This document shows, in pieces, positions 9,826 to 18,575 of a DNA stretch of 64,000 nucleotides (positions within the stretch are counted from its first letter, which is position 1; the number at the start of each line of letters is the position of its first letter). A program made the translations under genes and the position numbers. Below the pieces are notes generated by a model. It did no database searches and had not been told where the DNA came from. It saw only the letters and a list, made by a program, of their open reading frames with translations. The DNA comes from Flavobacteriaceae bacterium PS02338 (GTDB lineage: Bacteria > Bacteroidota > Bacteroidia > Sphingobacteriales > Sphingobacteriaceae). The stretch is taken from the NCBI GenBank assembly GCA_029959615.1, contig JASCOD010000001.1:1674001-1738000 (forward strand). Direction: 5' to 3'.

Positions 9826-10836
9826 CTAGTTGGCTAACAAACTGCCCCCATACTCACCAGCAATTTTCCATTTCTTAGTGATGGTACCCTTATCTACATC
9901 AATATTCTGTACGTAGTAATAATCATTTTTGGTGGCGTAGCGTTGGTTGTCCACATCTACTCCATAGCCTACTAGAATGTTGCTGGTTCCGTTAGCTAAA
10001 GCGATAGATAATTGTGGAGGAAACTGAATAGCTCCATCGCCTGTGGTTGGAAAGGTGTGGCTTAGTACTTTTTTAGCAGTATTGCCACGCTTCGAAATAT
10101 CCATCACAAATACATCATAGGTTAGCGTAGTGTAATCTGCAGCGACTACATATATCAAAGTGTTACCATCATCTGAAATAGCACTTGCCCTAAGTAAGCC
10201 ATTTACTTTTGCTAGGTTAAAGCTGCTAGCCTCATCCCAAGTTCCATTTTTAAATTTTACGATGTAAGAACTAAATGATGGTGCTGTGCCAGAGTAATCT
10301 TCGGTGGTAGAAACAAAAGTAGATCCATTGCTGGCGGCGAGGGTTGGGCGAGGCAAGTTCAACTTTACGTCATTACTGCCATCTTCTGCCATTGTTCTGA
10401 TTTCTATAATAGGGTTGGTGCCGCTGTAATCGATAGTAGTATACATGATTTTATCGCCGAAGCTGCCTAAAAAGTTAATTCCAGTATTACCGCTAAGTGT
10501 TTTCAGCGCTTTTTTGTTACTGCCATCTACATTAGCTACCTTGATTTGTAAACTACCATTGGCAGGTTTGTAGCCATAAACGAATTTATTGCTATTGCTG
10601 TAAGTGATTTTAGTGATATAATTATTCCCCGATTTCTCGTCTTCATCAACTAGGGACTTCAGTCCGTTGCCCTCTAAATCGCTCCTATAAACTCTGAAAG
10701 TATCTACAAAAAATACAAGATTACTTTCTAGTGTTTTTTCGGTTTCTGTACTGTTATCTTTCTTGCAGCTGGTAAATAAAAAGGCGTTGGCGAATACAAT
10801 TGCTACGATGGTTTGGTAAAGGTTAAAGGTCTTCAT
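9826..10836 (-). CDS. Beta-propeller-like lipoprotein
   Basis: A 336-residue lipoprotein read from the ATG at 10836; the frame is open further upstream to a TTG, but only the internal Met gives a lipoprotein signal (MKTFNLYQ... lipobox FTSC, Cys24). The mature part has repeated motifs like those of TolB/WD-type propellers (VYRSDLEGNGLKSL, IKVANVDGSNKKAL, IRTMAEDGSNDVKL, VFVMDISKRGN). No catalytic motif is visible. It lies 73 bp downstream of the response regulator gene on the same strand, and a 13-bp motif in that gap (10896-10908) recurs near the kinase gene, so the two-component system may control it. Function unknown. Confidence 0.8.
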   Translation of the reverse strand: MKTFNLYQTIVAIVFANAFLFTSCKKDNSTETEKTLESNLVFFVDTFRVYRSDLEGNGLKSLVDEDEKSGNNYITKITYSNSNKFVYGYKPANGSLQIKVANVDGSNKKALKTLSGNTGINFLGSFGDKIMYTTIDYSGTNPIIEIRTMAEDGSNDVKLNLPRPTLAASNGSTFVSTTEDYSGTAPSFSSYIVKFKNGTWDEASSFNLAKVNGLLRASAISDDGNTLIYVVAADYTTLTYDVFVMDISKRGNTAKKVLSHTFPTTGDGAIQFPPQLSIALANGTSNILVGYGVDVDNQRYATKNDYYYVQNIDVDKGTITKKWKIAGEYGGSLLAN

Positions 10837-10895
10837 ATTGCTATATTTTATTGCAATACAAATTTTACCTTTTAACAGACGCAAATCAATAAGAT

Positions 10896-10908
10896 GAAAT
10901 ACCTATTT
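10896..10908 (-). promoter_or_regulatory. 13-bp motif GAAATACCTATTT, copy 1
   Basis: GAAATACCTATTT on the plus strand (AAATAGGTATTTC on the coding strand) lies 60 bp upstream of the lipoprotein gene, close to the response regulator stop codon. Its arms AAATA and TATTT form an inverted repeat around a 2-base centre. An identical copy sits at 13761-13773, upstream of the histidine kinase. It is a candidate binding site for the LuxR-type regulator of this cluster; no consensus for that regulator is known to me. Confidence 0.35.
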
Positions 10909-10909
10909 T

Positions 10910-11554
10910 TTAGAAAATGCGGTTGTTTTTTGCCTTTTGGATGGCTTCTAATTTGTTGTGTACCTGTAGTTTATTGTAGATATTTTCGATGTGTTTTCTA
11001 ATCGTACTAACAGATAGAAACAGGTTGTCGGCAATGTCGCTATATTTTAAACCTTTGCTCAGCAATTCCAACACTTCCACCTCCCTAGCGGTTAGAGAAA
11101 AATCCTGGTATTCGGAGATATTCTTAAAAACATAAGGTTCGCGAAGCAATTTTAAAGTTTTAGCCGCAATTGAGGGAGTCATCGCTGCACCACCTTGCAT
11201 GGTTTCTTTAATGCCCTTACAAAGTTCCTGATGCGAAACATCTTTTAGGAAATAACCATCTGCACCAGCTTTAATGGCATTGAAAATATTTTCGTCGTTA
11301 TCAAAAACGGTAAGCATAATTACCTTAATAAGTGGGAATTTGGTTTTTACAGCTAAAACGGTTTCGATACCATTCATTTTAGGCATTTCAATATCCATTA
11401 AAATAAGGTCAACCCGACTTTTCTCCAGTTTTTCTAATGCTTCTATGCCATTGTTTGCACAAAATTTAACGTTTAAATCTGTTTCTAATGACAGCTTTTC
11501 TTTTATAGCTCGCTGCAAGAAAATGTTATCTTCTACGATGGCTATTTTAAGCAT
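10910..11554 (-). CDS. NarL/LuxR-family response regulator
   Basis: A 214-residue two-domain response regulator. The receiver domain spans residues 1-120 with acidic Glu8/Asp9, the phosphoacceptor Asp54 (LILMDIEMPKMNG), and a KAGADGYFLKD switch region. The LuxR helix-turn-helix covers residues about 148-210 (LTAREVEVLELLSKGLKYSDIADNL, followed by VSTIRKHIENIYNKL). Its start overlaps the end of the histidine kinase gene by 8 bp, so the two are translated together and form a cognate pair. It should be phosphorylated by that kinase and bind DNA; the likely targets are the genes next to it. Confidence 0.95.
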   Translation of the reverse strand: MLKIAIVEDNIFLQRAIKEKLSLETDLNVKFCANNGIEALEKLEKSRVDLILMDIEMPKMNGIETVLAVKTKFPLIKVIMLTVFDNDENIFNAIKAGADGYFLKDVSHQELCKGIKETMQGGAAMTPSIAAKTLKLLREPYVFKNISEYQDFSLTAREVEVLELLSKGLKYSDIADNLFLSVSTIRKHIENIYNKLQVHNKLEAIQKAKNNRIF

Positions 11555-13571
11555 CTAGTGTTTTTTTAAGGATGATCTGGATTTGGGTTCCCTCGCCAAC
11601 ATTTGATTTTAAAATAAACTCACCACCAATTTCTTCTATCCGTTTTTGCATGTTGTACAAGCCATTACCGTTGTTACTATTTTGAGGGTCGAATCCAATT
11701 CCATTATCTGTAATTGAGATGGCTAAACCAGATTTTTCAATTTTGGTTTGTATGCTTATTGTACCGGCGTTGGCATACTTAATAGCATTGTTTACGGCTT
11801 CTTGAATGGTTCGATATAAATTAATGCCTTGTACCGATGAAAATTTAATACTTTCCAAATGTTCATCTACTTCGAATTTGAATTGGATGTTTTCTTTTGC
11901 AGTTTGCGCTTTATCTACATAATTTAAAATCCTTAGGCGCAGATCTTCGAAACTTAGTTCGTCATTGTTTAATGCCCAAACAGTATCACGTAGCTCAACA
12001 ATAGCTTCTTTTGTAAAATCAGAAATGTTATTTATTCTATCGTTAATAGCTTCATTTTTAGCATCTGACATTAATGTTAACGTTTCCATAAAGGAATTGA
12101 TAAAAGTAAGCTGAGAACCTATATTGTCATGCAAATTACGGGAAATGTCTAATCGTTGTTCATGAAGGCTATTTTCTGCTTCAATTTTAAGAATTTCTGT
12201 TTTGAGTGTATGTTTTTGTTGCTGTTGCTGATAAACATACAGACTTGCAGCCAAGGTCAATAATGCTATTCCAGCAAGACCGAAGAGCCATAGATTTCTA
12301 GTACGTGCTTCATTTTCTTTTTTCACTAAAAGCAGTTTGCTCTTGTTCAGCTGATTTTCTTTTTCCTCGGTTTCGTATTTCGTTTTTAGCTCATTGATCT
12401 GTTTTAAACTTGTGGCGTTGAGTGCGCTGTCTTTGTACTTTTCAAACTGTTCAAAGGCTGCATTACCTTCATCGGCTTTTCCCATCTTAATATAGAGGTT
12501 TACCTGCATGCGTTTAATGCCCTGCATTTCGCCAACCATATTTTGTTTTTTTACAATTTTCTCTGCCGCTAATAAATCTTCTTCTGCTTGCGTATATTTT
12601 TTTTGCAGCAGATAAAGACTATGCCTATTTACCAATAATGAAAGTTCTGTGTAGGCATCGTCAGTACCTTTATAAATATCAATGGCTTTGTTTTGCCAGG
12701 CTATGGCCTGCTCAATATTATCTTCTTTTTGAGCAATGGTCGATAAGTCTTCGTAAGCATGACGCAAGGCTCTTTTATCCCCATATTTTGCCGATATTGG
12801 AAGTACTTGTAAAAGATATTTTTTCGCTTCAGCGTAGTTCTCCAATCCCGCTAATGCTTTAGCAATGTTTATCCTATCAATGGCCATAGAATAAGCATTG
12901 TTTTTGCGTTCGGCTATTTCAAGTGATTTCTTATTGTATTCGATAGATTCTTTAAACTTGTTAGTGTATAAATACATGGTGCCAACTGTGGCATAAGAGT
13001 AGGCCAAATCCTCTTCATTTTTTAATTCTTCCCTTATTTTTAAAGATTTAAAGGCGTATGCTAATGCAGGCTGATACTTTTGTTGCTTAAAAAATGTGAT
13101 CCCTAAATTCATCATTGCTTTGGCTACGCCCGATTTATCTTTTAAAGTTTCATAAACTTTAATAGCAGCTAAGTAACTGTTTTCAGATTCTTTCATCTGC
13201 CCAGTATTGTCGTAGATATTACCTAGATTGTTATACATATGGGCAATACCAGTAGTATCATTATTCTTTTTGTAAACTTCAAGTGCTTTTAAAATATGTA
13301 CAAGCGATTCGGTATAATTGCTAGCTCTTCCAGCCAGTTCGCCATTTAACGAATGTATTTTACCCATACTTTTTTCCAGATGATTCTTCTCTGAAATTTG
13401 TAATGCTCTTTTTAACAGCTGCTTCGTTTTTGGAATGTCACTGGTAATAGATTTTTGGGCAGCCGTCAATAATTTGTCGACCTCTTTTTGCTCGCCACTT
13501 ATTGCATTATTTTTCTGGGCATAGTTTGATAGCCATAGAAAGATTAGTACGAGCGTACAAGATATTTTCAT
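11547..13571 (-). CDS. TPR sensor histidine kinase of NarX/HPK7 type
   Basis: A 674-residue membrane kinase. A signal peptide (residues 1-19) leads into six or more TPR repeats (residues about 35-375, for example GIAHMYNNLGNIYDNTGQ), then a coiled coil, one membrane span (residues 427-447) and a HisKA_3 dimerisation domain with His481 in DISRNLHDNIGSQL. The ATPase domain has the N box (EAVNNAIKYAN) and G1 box (ITDNGIGFDP) intact. The TPRs are periplasmic and probably sense a protein or peptide. It is the first gene of the kinase-regulator operon and a LuxR-type regulator follows with an 8-bp overlap. The 5' leader carries TATATTTG at 13641-13634, which matches a -7 box, but I see no well-spaced -33 box. 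Confidence 0.93.
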   Translation of the reverse strand: MKISCTLVLIFLWLSNYAQKNNAISGEQKEVDKLLTAAQKSITSDIPKTKQLLKRALQISEKNHLEKSMGKIHSLNGELAGRASNYTESLVHILKALEVYKKNNDTTGIAHMYNNLGNIYDNTGQMKESENSYLAAIKVYETLKDKSGVAKAMMNLGITFFKQQKYQPALAYAFKSLKIREELKNEEDLAYSYATVGTMYLYTNKFKESIEYNKKSLEIAERKNNAYSMAIDRINIAKALAGLENYAEAKKYLLQVLPISAKYGDKRALRHAYEDLSTIAQKEDNIEQAIAWQNKAIDIYKGTDDAYTELSLLVNRHSLYLLQKKYTQAEEDLLAAEKIVKKQNMVGEMQGIKRMQVNLYIKMGKADEGNAAFEQFEKYKDSALNATSLKQINELKTKYETEEKENQLNKSKLLLVKKENEARTRNLWLFGLAGIALLTLAASLYVYQQQQQKHTLKTEILKIEAENSLHEQRLDISRNLHDNIGSQLTFINSFMETLTLMSDAKNEAINDRINNISDFTKEAIVELRDTVWALNNDELSFEDLRLRILNYVDKAQTAKENIQFKFEVDEHLESIKFSSVQGINLYRTIQEAVNNAIKYANAGTISIQTKIEKSGLAISITDNGIGFDPQNSNNGNGLYNMQKRIEEIGGEFILKSNVGEGTQIQIILKKTLDA

Positions 13572-13750
13572 CAGGTAGTTGTTTTTAGTTGGTTTGGTTA
13601 AATCTTGCTCGCTTATATCGGCAATTTTATACTCAAATATATATTTATTCCTTAAATCTATAAGGGAAAGGTATTGATTTACATAAACTTAGGCGCAGCA
13701 AAGAAATAATTATTTACAGCCGTTAAATTTGACCTTTTAAATGGTTGCTG

Positions 13751-13774
13751 TAAATAGGTAGAAATACCTATTTA
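13751..13774. promoter_or_regulatory. Perfect 10-bp inverted repeat, containing motif copy 2
   Basis: TAAATAGGTA and TACCTATTTA form a perfect 10-bp inverted repeat with a GAAA loop, directly after the stop codon of the small membrane gene and 180 bp upstream of the kinase gene. It may be a weak A/T-rich terminator for the former or an operator for the latter. Bases 13761-13773 are identical to the motif at 10896-10908, which favours a protein-binding site. Confidence 0.5.
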
Positions 13775-14038
13775 TTAAATGCGATTGGAATTGTGTTTAA
13801 GTGCAACGTCTTGTTGTAATTGTTCAATCTCGTTCTCTAATATTTTAAGATGATGTTGATGCTTTTTTTCAATTTCTAAAAGCTGGAGTACTTTGTTACG
13901 AAGAAATGTACTTCGTTTTTTATACTCACTAACGATTAGCTTCTCATTAGTGCTTCGTTTTAGGGAAATTTTGGTTAGTACAAAATAGCTAAAGCCAAAT
14001 AATAAGATTGTACCTAGAGAAATGATAGTTGCCTGCAT
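13775..14038 (-). CDS. Small membrane-anchored coiled-coil protein
   Basis: An 87-residue protein from the ATG at 14038; the open frame continues to a TTG at 14098, but no other Met lies between. Residues 1-20 are a membrane span (ATIISLGTILLFGFSYFVL), followed by basic residues (KISLKRS) and a coiled coil (residues about 45-80, with heptad-like KVLQLLEIEKKHQHHLKILE). The topology is probably N-out with a cytoplasmic coiled coil. I do not recognise the family. It lies upstream of the kinase operon on the same strand, separated by the inverted repeat at 13751-13774, so co-transcription is uncertain. Confidence 0.6.
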   Translation of the reverse strand: MQATIISLGTILLFGFSYFVLTKISLKRSTNEKLIVSEYKKRSTFLRNKVLQLLEIEKKHQHHLKILENEIEQLQQDVALKHNSNRI

Positions 14039-14229
14039 GTGGGGTATGTTAGGTACAACGAAATTCGAGATTAAAGTAAAGCTGAACCATAAGCACAAAT
14101 ACTTATTTAGCTTATCCTATAACCGAATTAGAGACTGAGGAACCGATTTCCTTTTTCGTAGTTATATCTGGTCTTCAGATTCTAGCTCAAAGGTGTAATA
14201 TGTTAACACATGAGATTTGATATGCTGTT

Positions 14230-15255
14230 TTACAAGGTTTCTCGCACAATTAAATCAAACTTATTGCGTATCTTCTCAAGGGACTTATTCCTGATCATGT
14301 TTCCTGCCAAATATCCCATTTCCTTAAAATCGGTAGAGAGAACGGTAAGGCCATTGAGTATAAATTCATTGATAGGTGATTCGTTAAAAGAAATTACGCC
14401 TATGTCTTTGCCCAAGATATATTTTTTTTGTTTAACCATTTTCAGAATACCAAAAAGCTCTTCATCTAGTTGTCGGTTAAGAATCACGTATATTTCGTTC
14501 GGTTTGATATTTTCTGCATCGAACTGAGTAAAGCTGGCGAAGTCTAACTGATTTTCCTTGCAGAATTTTTGAATACCTTTCGAAATTAAGTTGTAATATA
14601 AACTATTAGGCGAACAGACCACATTCATTTTGTCGTACTTAGTTACTAATTCTCCCTTTTCGCTTAGAGCATCATAAACGTCATTTTCGAAATCTTGGTA
14701 AATAGCACCGAAGTTACCAGGGAGCTTGTCTACCAGTTTATCTAATAATAAGAGTTTACGGTTAGGGATTTTTTTTAGTATTTGAACAAGTTTGTCTTGT
14801 ATCGGTTTCTCCAATCTAAAATTCGCCGAGATAATGAAAAAATCATAAGCATTTATATTGTTCTCAACCATTTGGGCAAAGAGATCTATGTCTTGGTCAT
14901 GAAGAATGATATTGATATCTGAACTATTGCCAAGCGAATCTTTTAATGCTTGGTAGGTGAGTAACTTATAGGCCGAGAGCTTATCGAAAATAACCAATAC
15001 TTTACTATTTATATGTTTTGTGACATTAATATAGAAACCTATTCCATGACTGGATTCTATATAATTCATCTTTCGTAAAATAGAATATGCCTTTTTTACT
15101 GTTCCCTTAGAAATACCTAGTTCACGGCTTAGAACATTCATCGAAGGCAGGGCATCTCCATTGCTCAGCTGTTGATTCTTGAGCTGTTCCTCAAAAGAAT
15201 TTAGTAGTTGTTTATATACTGGAATGGCAGATTCTGCCTCAATCTTAAACCTCAT
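14230..15255 (-). CDS. GntR-family regulator with LacI-like ligand-binding domain
   Basis: A 341-residue transcription factor. Residues about 8-75 are a GntR winged helix (IPVYKQLLNSFEEQL, LPSMNVLSRELGISKGTVKKAYSIL). Residues about 85-341 resemble the periplasmic-binding-protein fold of LacI-type sensors (VLVIFDKLSAYKLLT near the start, GVISFNESPINEFI and DFKEMGYLAGNMI near the end). This GntR/LacI hybrid is common next to Bacteroidota carbohydrate operons and senses a cytoplasmic sugar. It is transcribed away from the 13-gene SusCD operon across a 200-bp gap that carries a good promoter and ACCACACC repeats. It most likely represses that operon until a sugar intermediate accumulates. Confidence 0.9.
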   Translation of the reverse strand: MRFKIEAESAIPVYKQLLNSFEEQLKNQQLSNGDALPSMNVLSRELGISKGTVKKAYSILRKMNYIESSHGIGFYINVTKHINSKVLVIFDKLSAYKLLTYQALKDSLGNSSDINIILHDQDIDLFAQMVENNINAYDFFIISANFRLEKPIQDKLVQILKKIPNRKLLLLDKLVDKLPGNFGAIYQDFENDVYDALSEKGELVTKYDKMNVVCSPNSLYYNLISKGIQKFCKENQLDFASFTQFDAENIKPNEIYVILNRQLDEELFGILKMVKQKKYILGKDIGVISFNESPINEFILNGLTVLSTDFKEMGYLAGNMIRNKSLEKIRNKFDLIVRETL

Positions 15256-15277
15256 ATCAGAGATAAAAATAAAAAAG

Positions 15278-15309
15278 TTTGCAGAAATAAAAAGTAAAAT
15301 CTACTTTTG
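15278..15309 (+). promoter_or_regulatory. Bacteroidota-type promoter of the PUL operon
   Basis: TTTG at 15278-15281 and TACTTTTG at 15302-15309 are separated by 20 bases, matching the Bacteroidota -33 (TTTG) and -7 (TAnnTTTG) boxes with normal spacing. Transcription would start near 15315, inside the ACCACACC repeat, leaving a leader of about 140 bases before the susC start. Confidence 0.7.
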
Positions 15310-15312
15310 AGT

Positions 15313-15330
15313 ACCACACCACACCACACC
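15313..15330 (+). promoter_or_regulatory. ACCACACC tandem repeat over the predicted transcription start
   Basis: Three and a half copies of the 5-base unit ACCAC/ACACC lie immediately after the predicted -7 box. A related sequence recurs at 15402-15419. The position over the transcription start is where a GntR-type repressor would block initiation. The assignment to the divergent GntR protein is inferred from proximity. Confidence 0.45.
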
Positions 15331-15401
15331 ATTGGTTTGGATGCAAATAAAATTTAACCAAATAAAAACTTAAATCTAGTCTATAGCTTGTCTTTTAAAT
15401 T

Positions 15402-15419
15402 ACACCACACTACAGTGTG
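15402..15419 (+). promoter_or_regulatory. Second ACACCACAC element with CACACT/AGTGTG dyad
   Basis: ACACCACAC repeats the 15313-15330 element and continues into a perfect inverted repeat CACACT-ac-AGTGTG (15406-15419), 36 bp before the susC start. Two sites about 90 bp apart would allow a dimeric repressor to loop the leader or bind cooperatively. Confidence 0.45.
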
Positions 15420-15455
15420 CTTAACTTGATAAGAGCTATACAAAATTGAGATTAA

Positions 15456-18400
15456 ATGAAAAAGATGAACAAAAACGTATTGGACGGACGTTCTATGTAC
15501 CGTAAAAAATGGCAGTACTTGCTCGTTTTACTGTTCTTGCTGCAGGGCAACGCATTATATGCCCAATTGCAGTTAAAAGGAACGGTTAAAGATTCTTCAG
15601 GTGCACTACCGGGAGCGTCTATTTCTGTGAAAAATGTAAAAAACAAGGCCGTAACTGCTGATGCTAGTGGCGCTTTTGTTATTGGTGGTATTTCCGCAAA
15701 TGATGTGCTTGTATTTTCGATGATGGGTTACGTTTCTCAGGAAATACTGGTAGGCAACAAGAAAGAGATCAACATTATCATGCAGGCTGCGCAAAATGAT
15801 TTGAACGAAGTGGTGGTTATTGGCTACGGTGCAGTAGCTAAAAAAGACCTAACTGGCGCAGTTAGTTCGGTTGGGGGAGAAAAAGTAAGTAAAAGGAATA
15901 CGACACAAATTTCTGAAGCTCTGCAGGGAGCAGTAGCGGGCGTGACAGTAAGTAGGTCTAGTTCGGCGCCGGGAGCAGGCGCTTCTTCTATACTCATTAG
16001 GGGGGTAACTTCTATTCAAGAAAGTAGTCCACTAGTTATCGTAGATGGTGTGCCTGTATCTAGTATCAACGACGTTAATCCGCAAGATGTAGACCAGATT
16101 TCGGTATTGAAGGACGGAGCTTCTTCTTCTATTTACGGTTCTAGGGCTGCGGCAGGTGTGATCCTCATTACCACTAAAAGAGGTAGCCGATCTGGTGTGA
16201 ATATAGATTATTCTACATTTTCTGCCATTGAGCGACCTACTAATATGCCAGATTTTGTTGGTGCAACTCGCTATATGCAGATGCAAAATGAACTGGCATG
16301 GAACCAGATTGCCAATCTTCCAAATAATGAATACTCCATACATCCGGCACAATTAGTTGCCGATTATGATGCGCTACATGCACAAAATCCAGATAAATAC
16401 CCTAATACAAAATGGCTAGATTACATCTTGAAGGACAATGCTTTGAGGCATAATCACTTTTTGAGTATATCTGGCGGAGATGAGAAAAGAAGAACGAAAA
16501 TCGGTATTGGTTATGATAATTCTGGAGGCTTGTTCAAGTATAATCTTTCTTATGATCGGGTTACCGCAAGGATCAACAACGATATCAAGATTAATAAATA
16601 TATCTCAGCCTCGGTAGATGTTTTTTCAAATATAGAAAAGAATGTAAACCCTTCATACAGTCCATCAGCACAGATGCGTTATGCAGCACCAATTTATGCA
16701 GCTGAGTATTTGGATGGTCGTTTGGCAGAAGGTAAAACGGGCACCAATCCTTATGGCTTATTAAGATATGGAGGTAAAATTGATAAAGGTGGAACCCAAT
16801 TGGGCGGACGTGGGGTGTTGGATCTTACACCATTAGATGGCTTAAAGCTATCGGTGATATTCTCTCCAGAGTATAACTTTTCAAAATCTAAAAACTTCTC
16901 ATTGGCAGTTCCTTATACTCAATATGATGATCCTTCAATTATTTCTGGTTATATCCAAGGAGCAAATACCACTAGCCTGTTAGAATCAAGGGGCGATAGT
17001 AAAAAGTTTACCACTCAATTGATTGGAAATTATACAAAGTCGTTTGGTAAGCATAACCTAAATGCAATGGTAGGTTATGAGAACTTTTATTCTTTTTACG
17101 AAAACCTTACTGCATCGAGAGATCAATATGAGATGTCGTACTATGGATATCTAGATGCAGGACCAAAGAATTTCGTTAACAATTCTGGAAATGCTTACGA
17201 GTATGCCTACCGTTCGTATTTCGGAAGGTTGATGTACAATTATGATAATAGATACTATATCCAGGCCAATTTAAGATATGATGGTTCATCAAGGTTCCAT
17301 AAAGACAACCGTTGGGGAACCTTTCCATCAATTTCTACAGGATGGGTGGTGAGTGAAGAAAATTTCATGAAAAATATTCCCGTAATTTCTTATCTGAAGT
17401 TGAGAGGATCTTGGGGACAGTTAGGTAATGAGCGTATTGGCAATTACCCATACCAATCTACCTTAGAGTTTAATACACCTGTGTTGTATCAAGGAGGTAA
17501 TGTCATTGGCGTACAAGGTGCTTCGGCATATCAATACGTAATTAAGGATATTTCTTGGGAAACTACTGAGTCTATCAATTTTGGAATAGATGCACAATTT
17601 TTGAAAAATAGGTTAGGGCTATCTTTCGAAGTATATAAGAAAACAACTAAGGATATGTTGCTTGCCCTACAGATTCCAACTTACATGGGTTTTTCTAACC
17701 CACAACAAAATGCAGGAAAAATGCATACCAAAGGCTGGGATTTGGAATTGAACTGGAACGATAAAATCAATGAATTTAAATATTCTGTTTCTGCTAATCT
17801 CTCAGATTATAGGTCTGTAATGGGCGATTTGAGAGGGACTGAATTTCTGGGCGATCAGGTAAAGTTTGCAGGAAGTGAATTTAACGAATGGTATGGTTAT
17901 AGGAGCTTAGGTATTTATCAGACCGCTCAAAGTGCAACTAATTCACCAAGAACAGCCAACACTATTACTGCTGGAGATTTACAGTATATGGATATCAGTG
18001 GACCTAATGGTGTACCAGATGGAGTAATTTCTCCAGAGTTCGATAGAGTGTTGTTAGGTGGGTCGTTGCCACGTTTCCTTTTCGGAGCCAACATTACAGC
18101 TTCTTATAAAAACTTTGATTTGGGTATCGTATTGCAAGGGGTAGCTAAGCAAACGGCAATGCTTTCTGAAGAGATGGTACGTCCCTTAAGGGCACAATGG
18201 TATAACATTCCAAACTTTGTAGATGGAAATTATTGGAGTGTTTATAATACTGCAGAACAAAATGCTGCTGCCAAATATCCAAGGCTGTCAGACGCTACGG
18301 GAGATAACAATTATGTCATGTCTGATTATTGGCTATTTGATGGGTCATATTTGAGGATAAAGAATATTTCGTTAGGCTACACTTTTGATCGCATTTTTGG

Positions 18401-18554
18401 GCAAAAGAGCTTAATCAAGGGAGCGAGGTTATACACCAATGTTTCTGATTATTTCACATTCAGCAAATACCCAAAAGGTTGGGATCCTGAAGTAAGCCGT
18501 ACAGGTTACCCTATCACCAAATCAATCATATTTGGTCTTTCAGTAAAACTATAA
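15456..18554 (+). CDS. SusC/RagA-type TonB-dependent receptor of the PUL
   Basis: A complete 1032-residue receptor. The signal sequence (to about residue 36, ending LYAQ) has an extended basic start; a second Met at residue 4 is also possible. Then come a CarboxypepD_reg-like domain (residues about 38-112, LKGTVKDSSGALPGASISV), a TonB box-like EVVVIGYGAV, the plug (residues about 125-240, GVTSIQESSPLVIVDGVPV) and the barrel, ending in LSVKL. There is no STN domain, so it is regulated by the GntR protein rather than by a FecR/sigma pair. It imports the glycan fragment captured by the SusD encoded 21 bp downstream, and heads the 13-gene operon. Confidence 0.96.
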   Translation: MKKMNKNVLDGRSMYRKKWQYLLVLLFLLQGNALYAQLQLKGTVKDSSGALPGASISVKNVKNKAVTADASGAFVIGGISANDVLVFSMMGYVSQEILVGNKKEINIIMQAAQNDLNEVVVIGYGAVAKKDLTGAVSSVGGEKVSKRNTTQISEALQGAVAGVTVSRSSSAPGAGASSILIRGVTSIQESSPLVIVDGVPVSSINDVNPQDVDQISVLKDGASSSIYGSRAAAGVILITTKRGSRSGVNIDYSTFSAIERPTNMPDFVGATRYMQMQNELAWNQIANLPNNEYSIHPAQLVADYDALHAQNPDKYPNTKWLDYILKDNALRHNHFLSISGGDEKRRTKIGIGYDNSGGLFKYNLSYDRVTARINNDIKINKYISASVDVFSNIEKNVNPSYSPSAQMRYAAPIYAAEYLDGRLAEGKTGTNPYGLLRYGGKIDKGGTQLGGRGVLDLTPLDGLKLSVIFSPEYNFSKSKNFSLAVPYTQYDDPSIISGYIQGANTTSLLESRGDSKKFTTQLIGNYTKSFGKHNLNAMVGYENFYSFYENLTASRDQYEMSYYGYLDAGPKNFVNNSGNAYEYAYRSYFGRLMYNYDNRYYIQANLRYDGSSRFHKDNRWGTFPSISTGWVVSEENFMKNIPVISYLKLRGSWGQLGNERIGNYPYQSTLEFNTPVLYQGGNVIGVQGASAYQYVIKDISWETTESINFGIDAQFLKNRLGLSFEVYKKTTKDMLLALQIPTYMGFSNPQQNAGKMHTKGWDLELNWNDKINEFKYSVSANLSDYRSVMGDLRGTEFLGDQVKFAGSEFNEWYGYRSLGIYQTAQSATNSPRTANTITAGDLQYMDISGPNGVPDGVISPEFDRVLLGGSLPRFLFGANITASYKNFDLGIVLQGVAKQTAMLSEEMVRPLRAQWYNIPNFVDGNYWSVYNTAEQNAAAKYPRLSDATGDNNYVMSDYWLFDGSYLRIKNISLGYTFDRIFGQKSLIKGARLYTNVSDYFTFSKYPKGWDPEVSRTGYPITKSIIFGLSVKL

Positions 18555-18575
18555 GTAGACTATTAATCTAAGGAA

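Noticed and set aside
10837-10884. Upstream TTG start for the propeller-like lipoprotein
   Set aside because: The extra 16 residues would precede and disrupt the lipoprotein signal that begins at the ATG at 10836.
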